From Microbispora hainanensis (GTDB lineage Bacteria; Actinomycetota; Actinomycetes; Streptosporangiales; Streptosporangiaceae): a stretch of 64,000 nt of DNA. Under the pieces are notes generated by a model. That model ran no database searches. It was given only the letters and a program-made list of their open reading frames with translations, and was not told the origin of the DNA. The stretch is taken from assembly GCF_036186745.1 (NCBI RefSeq), contig NZ_CP108086.1, positions 2,542,001 through 2,606,000 of the forward strand. Direction: 5' to 3'. Position 1 is the stretch's first letter. Every line of letters starts with the position of its first letter. A program made the translations under genes and the position numbers. Shown here piece after piece: positions 1 to 8,900 of this stretch.

Positions 1-2
1 TG

Positions 3-134
3 GGCCCGGCCTGCCAGTTCCACAACCGCGACCGCTACCAGCACCCCGACCGCTACACCCGCCGCAAAGTCGGCGAAGACCGCTGGGCCTTCACCTACCA
101 CCGCCTCGGACGAGCCCGACGACTACACGAGTAA
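3..134 (+). CDS. C-terminal fragment of a probable HNH endonuclease (cut by window edge)
   Basis: An open frame runs from the window edge to a TAA at 132-134, giving 43 residues without a start. The peptide is rich in His, Arg and Tyr, has one Cys followed by FHNRDR, and ends RRLHE. This looks like the tail of the HNH nucleases common in actinomycetes (DUF222/HNH type), in which C, H and N residues sit near the metal site. Too little is visible to be certain. It could also be the tail of another small basic nuclease or a transposase-like protein. Confidence 0.4.
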   Translation, partial: GPACQFHNRDRYQHPDRYTRRKVGEDRWAFTYHRLGRARRLHE

Positions 135-941
135 GGCCGAAGGCACGGGGGTGAGCGATGCGCAGGGCAGGCCCGGGCGCACGCACGGGCAAATCCGGGC
201 GGCGCGCGGACAGGCCCCGCCGGCTGCGCGCGTGACCACCCGAGCCGAGGGTCGAGGGGCAACACGGGGATCGACGGGAGGCGTGAGGAAAGAGTCGCCG
301 GTGCGCTGGCCACTGGGCTCACAGTCCTTCACAGTGCGCCGCTGGGCCTCACCGTGCGCCGACGGTTCTCACACTGTGCACGAAGCTTCGCAGCGCGGCG
401 CAGGGCTTCGCCGTGCGCCGTAGGGCTTCGCAGCGTGCTGCAATGCTTCACGCGCGCCGGAGTTCGGTCATCGCTCCCGTCCGCTCCGCTCCCTCGAGCC
501 TGGCGGACCACTGTGGAACACGGCGTCGCGTGGCACCGCAGCATGGCGTCCGGGGTCACGACGCCTTGACCGCAGATCTGAGCCGCTGGGCGGCACTGTG
601 AAGCCCCGTGGGGTGGACGGCGAAGCCGAGCCCCGCCTGGTGCCGGAAGCAGGCGGCGCCCTGCCCAGGTCGTGCGGACCGAGGGCGGGAGCGCCGCGCG
701 GAGCCAAGCGAAAGGACATCGCGGGGGTAGTACGGACCGAGGGCGGGGAGCGCCGCGCGGAGCAAGGGAAGGGGCACCGCGGGGGGGTAGTACGGACCAT
801 GGACGGGGCACCGCCCGGAGCGCGGAAGGGAGCGCCCGTGCGGGGCAAAGGGAATGGGCACCGCGCGGAGCGCGGAAGGGCGCACCGCGCGGTGCTGGGG
901 AAAGCGCCCTGCGGGGTGGTGGGCCTTCCCTGAAGGGCGTC
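135..941. other. Long gene-free stretch with degenerate repeats
   Basis: About 800 bases have no convincing gene. Open frames exist on both strands, but they are Arg/Pro/Ala-rich artefacts of GC richness, without ribosome sites or recognisable domains. Positions 340-470 repeat short words such as gggcttcgc and gtgcgccg. Positions 669-890 hold imperfect repeats of about 59 bases (listed separately). The stretch may be a decayed region between the nuclease and the L,D-transpeptidase. Confidence 0.6.
669..890. repeat. Imperfect direct repeats of about 59 bp, three copies plus a remnant
   Basis: Units begin at 669, 727 and 787 with gt(a/c)gt(a/g)cggacc, followed by a G-rich block and a conserved ccgcgcggagc-like segment. 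A truncated fourth unit covers about 840-890. The spacing is 58 and 60 bases, so the array is not periodic in codons and is unlikely to code. Confidence 0.6.
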
Positions 942-2054
942 CTATCCCTGGAGGGCGTCCTGTCCCTGCGGGGCGTCCTGGTCGGGGGTCGGGGACGCGG
1001 AGGGCGAAGCGGACGCTGACGCCGAGGCCGAGCCGGCGGGCAGTGCGCTGCCGCGCTTCCACTGGTTCCAGCTCAGCTGCCAGTAGCTCCAGCCGTTGCG
1101 CCAGTCGAGCTTGCGCTTGGTGCCGGTGACCGTGATGACGTCACCGCGCTGGCTGATGCCGTAGAACCACTGGGCTCCAGCGGGGGTGGCGCGCACGCAG
1201 CCGTGGCTCTGGTTCGACTTGCCCAGGAACTGGTAGTCGCCCGCGCTCTGGTGGACGTACTCGCCGCTGTCGGAGATCCGGACCGCCCAGGGGATCTCCA
1301 GCTTGTAGTAGAGCGGGTCCTTGGGGTCGGTGACGCCGAGCCAGGACGAGGTCATCGTTTCGACCCGCTTCTTGCCCATCGCGAGGTGCACGCCGGTGGT
1401 CGTGAGGTAGACGTCGACGCCGTTGCGCTTAAGGCCGCCGCGGCCCGCGCTGATGGGGATGGTCTTGGCGAGCTTCCCGTCGCGGCGCACCTTCATCACG
1501 TGCCTCTTGGTGTCGACCACCGAGATGTTGGCGGTGCCGACGGCGAAGCGGCGCGAGACGTCCTTGGCGGCCTCGTTGCCGGGGATCTGGCTCAGCCTGG
1601 CGGTGAACAGGACCTTCTGGTGCGGCTTCCAGTAGGTCTTGGTGCGATAGATGACCTTGCGGTCGGAGACCCAGCGCCATGCGCCCTCGACGGGCTTTTG
1701 GGCCTGGACCTGCAGCACCGCTTCCGCGGCCGCCTTGTTTCGTACGGCGCGGTCGAAGGTGACGATGATCGGGAAACCGACGCCGACCCGCTCGACCTTC
1801 TCGCCCATGGGCGTGATGTCGGCGATGCCGAGCTTCGGCTTTCCTGTCTTGCGTGCCGTCTTGGACGCCGCGCGCGGGGCGAGTGCCGCCGCCTCGACGC
1901 CCTGGGCCTGAGTGGCCGGGGCCTGAGTGGTCGTACCGGCCGCACCAGTGACTGATGCGGCGGGAGCGGTTGTGCCTCCCGCCGAGCAGGCCGTAGCGAC
2001 GGCGATGGCGGCAACGCTGAGTGTTACGTGGGCCGCCCGCCGGAGGGTATTCAC
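942..2054 (-). CDS. L,D-transpeptidase (YkuD domain), secreted
   Basis: This enzyme forms 3-3 (meso-DAP to meso-DAP) cross-links in peptidoglycan outside the membrane. The 370-residue protein starts at a GTG with AGGAG seven bases upstream. Its N-terminus is a signal sequence, with a Cys in ATACSAGG that could be a lipobox although the usual Leu at -3 is missing. An Ala/Thr-rich linker follows, then an Ig-like domain (about 75-180) with the FDRAV motif, and the YkuD catalytic domain with the SHGCVR motif, catalytic Cys286. This layout matches mycobacterial LdtMt2-like enzymes. The tail is Ser/Ala/Pro-rich and ends in a short repeat, QDAPQG-QDALQG. The next repeat unit continues past the stop. 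Confidence 0.93.
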   Translation of the reverse strand: MNTLRRAAHVTLSVAAIAVATACSAGGTTAPAASVTGAAGTTTQAPATQAQGVEAAALAPRAASKTARKTGKPKLGIADITPMGEKVERVGVGFPIIVTFDRAVRNKAAAEAVLQVQAQKPVEGAWRWVSDRKVIYRTKTYWKPHQKVLFTARLSQIPGNEAAKDVSRRFAVGTANISVVDTKRHVMKVRRDGKLAKTIPISAGRGGLKRNGVDVYLTTTGVHLAMGKKRVETMTSSWLGVTDPKDPLYYKLEIPWAVRISDSGEYVHQSAGDYQFLGKSNQSHGCVRATPAGAQWFYGISQRGDVITVTGTKRKLDWRNGWSYWQLSWNQWKRGSALPAGSASASASASPSASPTPDQDAPQGQDALQG

Positions 2055-2210
2055 GGTCTACTCCTCATAGGGGGTGTTCACAGCGAATTGCACTGAGTTG
2101 GAACGTGCGAAACGGTGGTTTTGTGCGGCCGATTCTGTAACGATCAAGTAACACCGATATGGGTGGTCCCGGTCGGATTTGCCGGGCCGCTCTGCCGTAC
2201 GATCGGCCGC

Positions 2211-2828
2211 GTGCTGCTGATGACGCTGGACGCCTGTCCCGGCGGGCCCGGACTCTCCGCCCGCGACGACGAGGAGGCGCTGCGGATCGCCGCCGAGGCC
2301 TTCTCCGGGACGGATCCCGTCGTGGCGGTGGACGAGGACGACCGGGACGCGCCCCTCCGCTTCCTGCGGCGTGACGTCACCGGCGCGTTCGTGGCGATCC
2401 AGACGCGTCCCCCGATCGCCGAGGCTCTCGGCCTGCTGCCGCACCCCGAGGGCGGGTGGTATCGCGAGACGTGGCGGACGGCCGCCTCCGTCGAGCCTCC
2501 CGGGTACGGCGGCACGCGGGCGACGGCGACGGGAATCTATTTCCTGTTGGAGCCGGGCGAGGAGTCGGTCTGGCACGCCGTACGGTCCGACGAGGTGTGG
2601 TTATGGCACCGGGGCGGGCCGTTGACGCTCGTGCTCGGCGGTGCGGGCGAGCGGCCCGGCCGGGAGGACGTGATCGTCCTGGGGCCGGACGTGGAGAACG
2701 GGCAGGTCCCGCAGGCGGTGGTGCCGGCGGGCACCTGGCAGGCGGCCCGCCCGGCGGGAGACGAGGGCGTGCTGGTGAGCTGCGTCGTGTCACCCGGCTT
2801 CGACTTCGCCGACTTCACCGCGCTCTGA
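2211..2828 (+). CDS. DUF985 cupin-fold protein
   Basis: The C-terminal part (about residue 67 to the end) is a DUF985 cupin. It begins PPIAEALGLLPHPEGGWYRE and continues with the family's TGIYFLL and WHAVRSDEVWLWH strands. These small jelly-roll proteins have no firmly established reaction. The first 65 residues, acidic and Asp-rich, do not belong to the cupin. I chose the GTG at 2211, and an ATG at 2220 is equally possible; longer starts would run into the divergent promoter region. The gene is divergent from the L,D-transpeptidase. Confidence 0.8.
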   Translation: MLLMTLDACPGGPGLSARDDEEALRIAAEAFSGTDPVVAVDEDDRDAPLRFLRRDVTGAFVAIQTRPPIAEALGLLPHPEGGWYRETWRTAASVEPPGYGGTRATATGIYFLLEPGEESVWHAVRSDEVWLWHRGGPLTLVLGGAGERPGREDVIVLGPDVENGQVPQAVVPAGTWQAARPAGDEGVLVSCVVSPGFDFADFTAL

Positions 2829-2913
2829 GGCCCGACTTCACCGTGCTCTGAGGCTGATTCACCGTGCTTTGAGGTCGGCTGCGCCGCGTCCAGTGACGGG
2901 TCGCCCCTGTGTC

Positions 2914-3083
2914 CATAAGGTGGCGCGGCTCATGAGGTTGCGCTGCTCATGAGGTTGCGCTGCTCATGAGGTTGCGCTGCTCATGAGGTTGCGCTGCTCA
3001 TGAGGTTGCGCTGCTCATGAGGTTGCGCTGCTCATGAGGTTGCGCTGCTCATGAGGTTGCGCTGCTCATGAGGTGGTGCGGCT
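2914..3083. repeat. 17-bp tandem array, ten units
   Basis: The unit is catgaggttgcgctgct, starting at 2931 and repeated exactly every 17 bases through 3066. The first unit (2914) and the last (3067) are diverged and share the variant words aggtgg and gcggct. The array is not a multiple of three and has no spacers, so it is neither coding nor CRISPR. It ends exactly at the stop codon (3083-3085) of the following minus-strand gene. Confidence 0.95.
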
Positions 3084-3625
3084 CAGGTGGTGGTGCCGGG
3101 GAGGCCGACTCGGTCGGGCACCTGGCGGGGCAGGCCGCGCAGCCACCCTTCCACGTCGGCGGGCCACCAGCGGCCCGCGGACAGCCCGCGCAGCGTCTCC
3201 TTGACGGCGCCGGCCGAGGCGGGGCTCGGCACCACCCGGGTCGGCGCGGCCCCGGCGAGCACGCCGAGCCACCAGTGCCGCCACGTGGGCGTGAGGCTGT
3301 CGGGGTCGAGGACGATGTAGTAGTCGGGGAGCACCAGCCGGTAGGCACGCAGCGCCCCGGCCGCCGCCTCGATGGCCACCTCCAGGCCGCCCACCGGCGT
3401 CGTACCGTCGAAGAAGCCGGTCCACGCCTCACCGACGTCGGCCAGCGGATCGGCGTCGTGCAGTACGTACGTCGCGCTCGCGCGCGTCACCACGTCGGTC
3501 ATCTCGGCGGGCGTCCGTTCCCCGCGCAGAATCGCCCGCACGTTGTGCAGGCCGTCGAGCCCCGCGATCACCTCGGCCGCCCGGTCACCCACCACCACGA
3601 CCACCGTGCTGCTCAGCCGTCGCAT
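3083..3625 (-). CDS. Hypothetical protein, 180 aa
   Basis: I do not recognise a family. The N-terminus (RRLSSTVVVVVGDRAAEVIAGL) looks like a beta-strand followed by a helix rather than a signal peptide. The middle holds several aromatic pairs (YRLVLPDYYIVLD, WRHWWLGVL), and the C-terminus is Pro/Gly-rich (RWWPADVEGWLRGLP). Codon use is normal for the window. The ATG is at 3625, without a strong ribosome site. The gene is divergent from the aldehyde dehydrogenase gene and its 3' end abuts the 17-bp array. Confidence 0.7.
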   Translation of the reverse strand: MRRLSSTVVVVVGDRAAEVIAGLDGLHNVRAILRGERTPAEMTDVVTRASATYVLHDADPLADVGEAWTGFFDGTTPVGGLEVAIEAAAGALRAYRLVLPDYYIVLDPDSLTPTWRHWWLGVLAGAAPTRVVPSPASAGAVKETLRGLSAGRWWPADVEGWLRGLPRQVPDRVGLPGTTT

Positions 3626-3673
3626 ACGGGAAGTCTAGGAAGCCTGGTGATAACCGTACGGACCCGGGGGTAG

Positions 3674-3719
3674 GCGAGCACGGGTAGAGGCGAGCACGGG
3701 TAGGCGAGCACGGGTGGAG
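3674..3719. repeat. Short repeats before the aldehyde dehydrogenase gene
   Basis: Three units of gcgagcacgggtag with 0-2 extra bases start at 3674, 3690 and 3704, directly ahead of the ribosome site of the next gene. They may overlap its promoter. Confidence 0.6.
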
Positions 3720-3742
3720 CGAGCAGCGGGGGGAGAACCGGG

Positions 3743-5173
3743 GTGCGGGACAGGGACCGCTGGGTGCTGACCGACGGCGCGTGGACGGCGAGCGCGAGCG
3801 AACGTGACCGTACGGTCGCCGACCCGGCGACCGGAGAGCCGGTGGGCGACTTCCCCGCCGGGTGCGCCGAGGACGTGGAGCGGGCGGTCCACTCGGCTCG
3901 CCGCGCCCAGCCCGCATGGGCCCGTACGGCTCCCGCCGACAGGGCGGCGTGCCTGCACCGGATGGCCGGCCGGATCGAGGCCCGCGCGGACGAGCTGGCC
4001 GCGCTGGTGACCAGGGAGATGGGCAAGCCGATCGGCGACAGCCGCGGCGGTGTGGCGGCGGCGATCGGCACGCTCCGGCAGTATGCCGAGCTGGGGCCGC
4101 TGCACCGGGGACGGAGCCTGCAGGGCGGCTGGGACGCCACCGATCTCATGGTCCACGAGCCGCTCGGCGTGGTCGCGGTGATCACACCGTGGAACGACCC
4201 GGTGGCCATCGCCTGCGGGCTCGTCGGAGCGGCCGTGGTGACCGGCAACGCGGTGGTGCACAAGCCGTCGGAGCGCACACCGCACACGGGGGCGCTGCTC
4301 GCGGAGCTGATGGCGGCGGAGCTGCCGCCGGGCGTGCTGACGATGGTGCCGGGCGACCGGCATCCGGGCGAGACCCTGGCCGCGCACCCGGGTATCGACC
4401 TCGTCGCGCACGTCGGCTCGACCGCCGCGGGCCGGGCCATCGCCGCCGTCGCCGCGCGCACCGGCGCGAGGACCCTGCTGGAGAACGGCGGCAAGGATCC
4501 GCTGATCGTGGACGCGGGCGTGGACGTGAAGTGGGCGGCGGGACAGGCGGCGACCGGCTGCTTCGCCAACGCCGGGCAGATCTGCACCTCCGTCGAGCGG
4601 GTCTACGTCCACCGCGACGTCGCCGAGGAGTTCCTCGCCGCGCTCGTGCAGCGGGCCGAGGAGCTGCGCATGGGGCCTGGCATGAACGAGGAGACGACGC
4701 TCGGCCCGCTCGTCGACCGGGCGCAGCGCGACGTCGTCGACCGGCACGTACGCGGCGCGATCGAGGCGGGGGCGCGGCTGCTGACCGGGGGATATGTGCC
4801 CGAGGGGCCGGGGGCGTTCTATCCGCCGACCGTCCTGGCCGACTGCACGGAGAACATGGACGTCATACGCGAGGAGACGTTCGGCCCGGTCGCGGCGGTG
4901 CGGGTGGTGTCGTCGTTCGACGAGGCGCTCGAGCTGGCCCGCGAGTCGCGGTATGGCCTGGCGGCCACCGTCCTCACCCCGTCGATGGCCAACGCCCAGC
5001 GGGCCTGGCGCGAGCTGCCGGTGGGCACGGTGAAGATCAACGCCGTCTTCGGCGGAGCGCCCGGCGGCGCGGCCCAGCCGGTGCGCGCCAGCGGGCACGG
5101 GTTCGGGTACGGCCCCGAGCTGCTCGACGAGATGACCCATACCAAGGTCGTCCATCTGAGCCCGCTCCCCTGA
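3743..5173 (+). CDS. NAD(P)-dependent aldehyde dehydrogenase
   Basis: This enzyme oxidises an aldehyde to its carboxylic acid with NAD(P)+. The 476 residues match the family length. The oxyanion Asn lies in ITPWNDP, the general-base Glu247 in LLENGGKDP, and the nucleophile Cys281 in NAGQICTSVERV. ETFGPV, close to the C-terminus, is a further family motif. The GTG start is preceded by a GGGGAG site. The sequence resembles the broad succinate-semialdehyde/betaine-aldehyde groups, but the substrate cannot be told from the sequence. It is monocistronic, and divergent from an unknown gene. Confidence 0.93.
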   Translation: MRDRDRWVLTDGAWTASASERDRTVADPATGEPVGDFPAGCAEDVERAVHSARRAQPAWARTAPADRAACLHRMAGRIEARADELAALVTREMGKPIGDSRGGVAAAIGTLRQYAELGPLHRGRSLQGGWDATDLMVHEPLGVVAVITPWNDPVAIACGLVGAAVVTGNAVVHKPSERTPHTGALLAELMAAELPPGVLTMVPGDRHPGETLAAHPGIDLVAHVGSTAAGRAIAAVAARTGARTLLENGGKDPLIVDAGVDVKWAAGQAATGCFANAGQICTSVERVYVHRDVAEEFLAALVQRAEELRMGPGMNEETTLGPLVDRAQRDVVDRHVRGAIEAGARLLTGGYVPEGPGAFYPPTVLADCTENMDVIREETFGPVAAVRVVSSFDEALELARESRYGLAATVLTPSMANAQRAWRELPVGTVKINAVFGGAPGGAAQPVRASGHGFGYGPELLDEMTHTKVVHLSPLP

Positions 5174-5301
5174 GTCGATCACCGGGACCGGCTGTCAAGA
5201 GATTCTGAGCTTTGACCCGACACTGAGCGCGGGGCGCGCGATCGGCGGTGACGTGCTGCCTACGGTCTTTCTCGTACGATCCGTCACCTCGGGGGAGACT
5301 C

Positions 5302-5877
5302 ATGATCATCAGCTCGGCCGCCGCCGCCCTCGCCGCAACCCTGATCGCCGGACCGGTCGCGTTCGCGGACCCAGCGCCGCCCGGGGGAGCTTCCGGGGAC
5401 GACGCGATCCCGGTCGCGACCACGATCTCGGCGCCGCTCGACACGGCGGTCTACGACCCCCGCTACACCAGCGAGTACGGCCCCTCCGGCCCCGACGGCC
5501 TGGGGATGGCCGGCACCGCACCCGCCGCGCTGCCCGTCACGAGGCCCGTCACGAGGCCCGTCACCATGCCGGTCACGAGGCCCGTCACGAGGCCCGTCAC
5601 GAGTCAGGCCATGGAGCCGAAGCAGGCCGTCTATCACACGAAGGGCAAGGACGGTGTGCGGCACGACGTGTACGTCGTCCCGATTTCGGATGATCCCTCC
5701 CAGCCGATCACGCTGCCCGACTTCGGCTTCAAGACGTTCCACGTGGCGAACAAGCCGCGCGCCCACACCAAGCAGCGTGCGCACAAGCCGAAGAAGGCCC
5801 AGCACCGTACGGCCGTCCGCGGTGGGGGGAAGAAGAAGCACCGCCACGGCGGCAAGGGCATACACCGCGGCCGCTGA
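5302..5877 (+). CDS. Secreted repetitive protein with basic tail
   Basis: This is a 191-residue exported protein of unknown role. A signal peptide (IISSAAAALAATLIAGPVAFA) is followed by a Pro/Asp-rich segment. Six copies of a 12-bp unit at 5533-5604 encode a VTRP repeat. The C-terminus is very rich in Lys, His and Arg (KPKKAQHR, GGGKKKHRHGGKG). Such tails can bind anionic wall polymers or DNA, but this is inference. The start ATG has GGGGGAG upstream. The stop codon lies inside a 15-bp tandem array shared with the convergent ATPase gene. Confidence 0.75.
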   Translation: MIISSAAAALAATLIAGPVAFADPAPPGGASGDDAIPVATTISAPLDTAVYDPRYTSEYGPSGPDGLGMAGTAPAALPVTRPVTRPVTMPVTRPVTRPVTSQAMEPKQAVYHTKGKDGVRHDVYVVPISDDPSQPITLPDFGFKTFHVANKPRAHTKQRAHKPKKAQHRTAVRGGGKKKHRHGGKGIHRGR

Positions 5878-5977
5878 CCGATCACGCGCTGACCGATCAC
5901 GTGCTGACCGATCACGTGCTGACCGATCACGTGCTGACCGATCACGTGCTGACCGATCACGTGCTGACCGATCACGC
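5873..5977. repeat. 15-bp tandem array spanning both stops of convergent genes
   Basis: Seven units of gctgaccgatcacgt run from 5873 to 5977; the first and last end in c. The first unit supplies the TGA of the secreted protein gene (5875-5877). The last supplies the TGA of the minus-strand ATPase gene (5972-5974). Each unit junction carries the palindrome CACGTG. Confidence 0.95.
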
Positions 5978-8900
5978 TGCCGGTGCGGGCAGGTGGGCGG
6001 CGGCCCTGCGGCGTTCGGCCTCGGCGCGGGTCGCCGCCTCCCTGACCGGGCGCTGCACGAGCATTCCGGCCAGTGTGGCAGCGGTCGCGCTGCCCAGCCC
6101 GATGACCCAGCCCACCGGGCCGAGCGGCCGGCAGCCGAAGACGGCGCTGACCCCCGGCACCGTGACGATGAACCACAGGACGGCCAGCGACGACAGCGAC
6201 GCGAGCACGACGATCCTGTCCCGGCCGCCCCCCGCGAGCGTCTGCAGGAGCTGCGCGGACACGAGGGCGACCAGGCCGATCGTGTTCGCGCGCCCGCGGG
6301 TGCCCGTCATGCGTCCGAGGATCCACGCGACCGTCGCCGCCGCCGTCGTGACCGCCGCCCGCAGGTAGATGTCGCGGGTCAGCGACGCGCCCAGCGACGC
6401 CTCGGGGCCCTCGGCCAGCAGCTCGTCCGGATCGGTCGACGCGGGCGGCCGTACGGCGACCGCCATGGCCGGCACCATGTCGGTGAGCAGGTTCACCAGC
6501 AGGAGCTGCCGGGCGTTGAGCGCGCTCCCGCCGGCCAGCAGGTTGGACCCCACGGTGAACGCGATCTCGCCGATGTTGCCGCCGAGGAGGATGCTCAGCG
6601 AGTCGCGCACCGAGGTCCACATCGCCCTGCCCTCGACGATGGCGTCCACGATCGTCTCGATGCGGTCGTCGGTGACGACGAGGTCGGCGGCGGACCGCGC
6701 GGCGGGCGTCGCGCGGGAGCCGAGGGCGATCCCGACGTCGGCCGTACGGATGGCGGGCGCGTCGTTGGCGCCGTCACCGGTGACGGCGACGACCTCACCG
6801 GCCCGGCGCAGGCACGTGACGATCCTGGCCTTGTGCGCGGGGGTGGTGCGGGCGAAGACCGCCACCTGGGGCAGCACCTTGGTCAGCGTCTCGTCGTCGA
6901 GCTCGTCCAGCTCGGGACCGGTCATGACGCGCCGGCCGTTCAGCGCGTTCAGCTCGACCGCGATGGCCTCGGCGGTGCTGGGGTGGTCGCCGGTGACCAT
7001 GACGATCCGCACTCCGGCCCGCATGAGGCGCCCGACGCTCTCCGCGGCCGTGGACCTGACCGGGTCGGCCAGGCCGAGGAACCCGAGGAAGCACAGCTCG
7101 TCGATGCGCGACTCGTCGAGGTCGCTCCGGTCGGAGGCGGGCCGCTGCGCGACGGCGAGCACCCGGTAGCCCTGCCGGGCCAGCCGCTCCACCTCGTGCA
7201 CCAGCTCCGCGCGCACGGTCTCGTCGCAGGGCACCGCCCCGGTGTCGCGGTGCACGGTGGTGCAGTGGGTGAGCACGATCTCGGGCGCGCCCTTCACACT
7301 GAGCAGGTGCCCATGCTCGGTGCGGCCGAGCACGGCGTGGTAGCCCCGGCCCGGTTCGAACGGCAGCTCGTCCACGCGCTCCCAGCTCTCGAACCCTTCG
7401 GCCGGCGTGACGCCGAGCCGGTGGGCGCCTTCGAGCACCGCGCGGTCGGTCGGGTGGGCGATCACCCGTCCCCCGCCGGACTTGGGGCTGGCCCGGACGG
7501 CCGCGGCGAGGACGCGCCGCAGCCACGCGTCCGCCTCCTCCAGCGGACGGCCCGACCACCCGTTCGACAGGTGCCGCAGGCTGATGCGGCCCTCGGTCAG
7601 CGTGCCGGTCTTGTCGAAGCACAGCACGTTGACCCGGCCCAGGGCCTCGATGGTGGACGGGTTGCGCACCAGGGCGGCGCGCCTGGACAGCCGCCGTGCG
7701 GCGGCCAGCTCCGCCACCGTGGCGACGAACGGCAGCCCCTCGGGCACGGCGGCGACCGTCAGGCTGACGGCGGGCGTGAGCGCCGCGGCCAGCGGCCGTC
7801 CGCGCAGGAGGTCGGTGAGGAGCAGCACCACACCCGAGGCGATCGACAGCGGCAGGATGCGCCGGCTCAGGTCCCGAAGGCGCAGCTCGACGCCGGTCGG
7901 CGGGCTCGGCTCGCCCGCGAGCCTGGCGCTGCGCCCCGACTCGGTCATGTCGCCGGTCGCGACGACCACCGCCCGGCCGCTGCCCGCCGCGATCGAGGTT
8001 CCCTGGTAGACCATCGAGCTGCGGTCGGCGACGGCCGCCGCCACGGTCGGCGCGGCCGTCTTCGTGACGAGCTGCGACTCGCCGGTGAGCGTCGACTCGT
8101 CCACCTCCAGCCCGACGGCCTTGATGACGCGGGCGTCCGCGGGCACGGCGTCCCCTGCCCGCAGCTCGATGACGTCGCCGGGCGCGAGGTCGGCCTTCGT
8201 CGTCTCGACGACGCCGCCGGGGCGGCGCAGCCGTACGAGGACCTCGGTCGACTCGGTCAGGCTCAGCAGCGCCCGGTCGGCCTTGAACCGCTGCACGCCG
8301 CCGAGGAACGCGTTGATGACCATGACCCCGCTGATCAGCACGGCGTCGAGCACCGAGCCGACGAGGGCCGAGATGCCCGCGCCGGTCGCGAGGGCGGGCG
8401 TGAGCGGGTTGGCGAGCTCCTCCAGCGTGGCCCGGGCCAGCGAGTGCGGCCCCTCCGCCTCCTCGGGCACGGCCTGCGCGCGGCGCCTGCCCGCCTCCTG
8501 CTCGCCGATGCCCTCCGACGAGGAACGGAGCCGCGCGAGCACCTCACGCGCCGACATGGCGTGCCATGGTGTGCTGTCGGCGCGGGCCGGGGTGGAGACG
8601 CGGCCGGCGTTCTGCCCGTCCCACTCGCCGAGCACGATGGCGCCCAGCGAGACGGCGGCGCTGGCGAGCTGCGCCCGGCGCAGGGCGGTGGCGGCCGGGC
8701 CCGCGACGGCCAGCAGGGTGCCGACGCACGCGCCGGCCGCGCCGAGCCGTACGGCGTTCGCGCTGTTGCCGCGCGCCCGGGGCAGGCAGCGCAGGAACAG
8801 GTGGACGCCGTTCAGCTCGCCGGCGATGTCGGCGTCCCACGGCACCACGTGGCCGGGTTCCTCGGCAGCAGGATCGACCACACCGACGCCGATGTCGGCC

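Noticed and set aside
2914..3083. CRISPR array
   Set aside because: The 17-bp units touch each other without spacers, and no cas genes are present.
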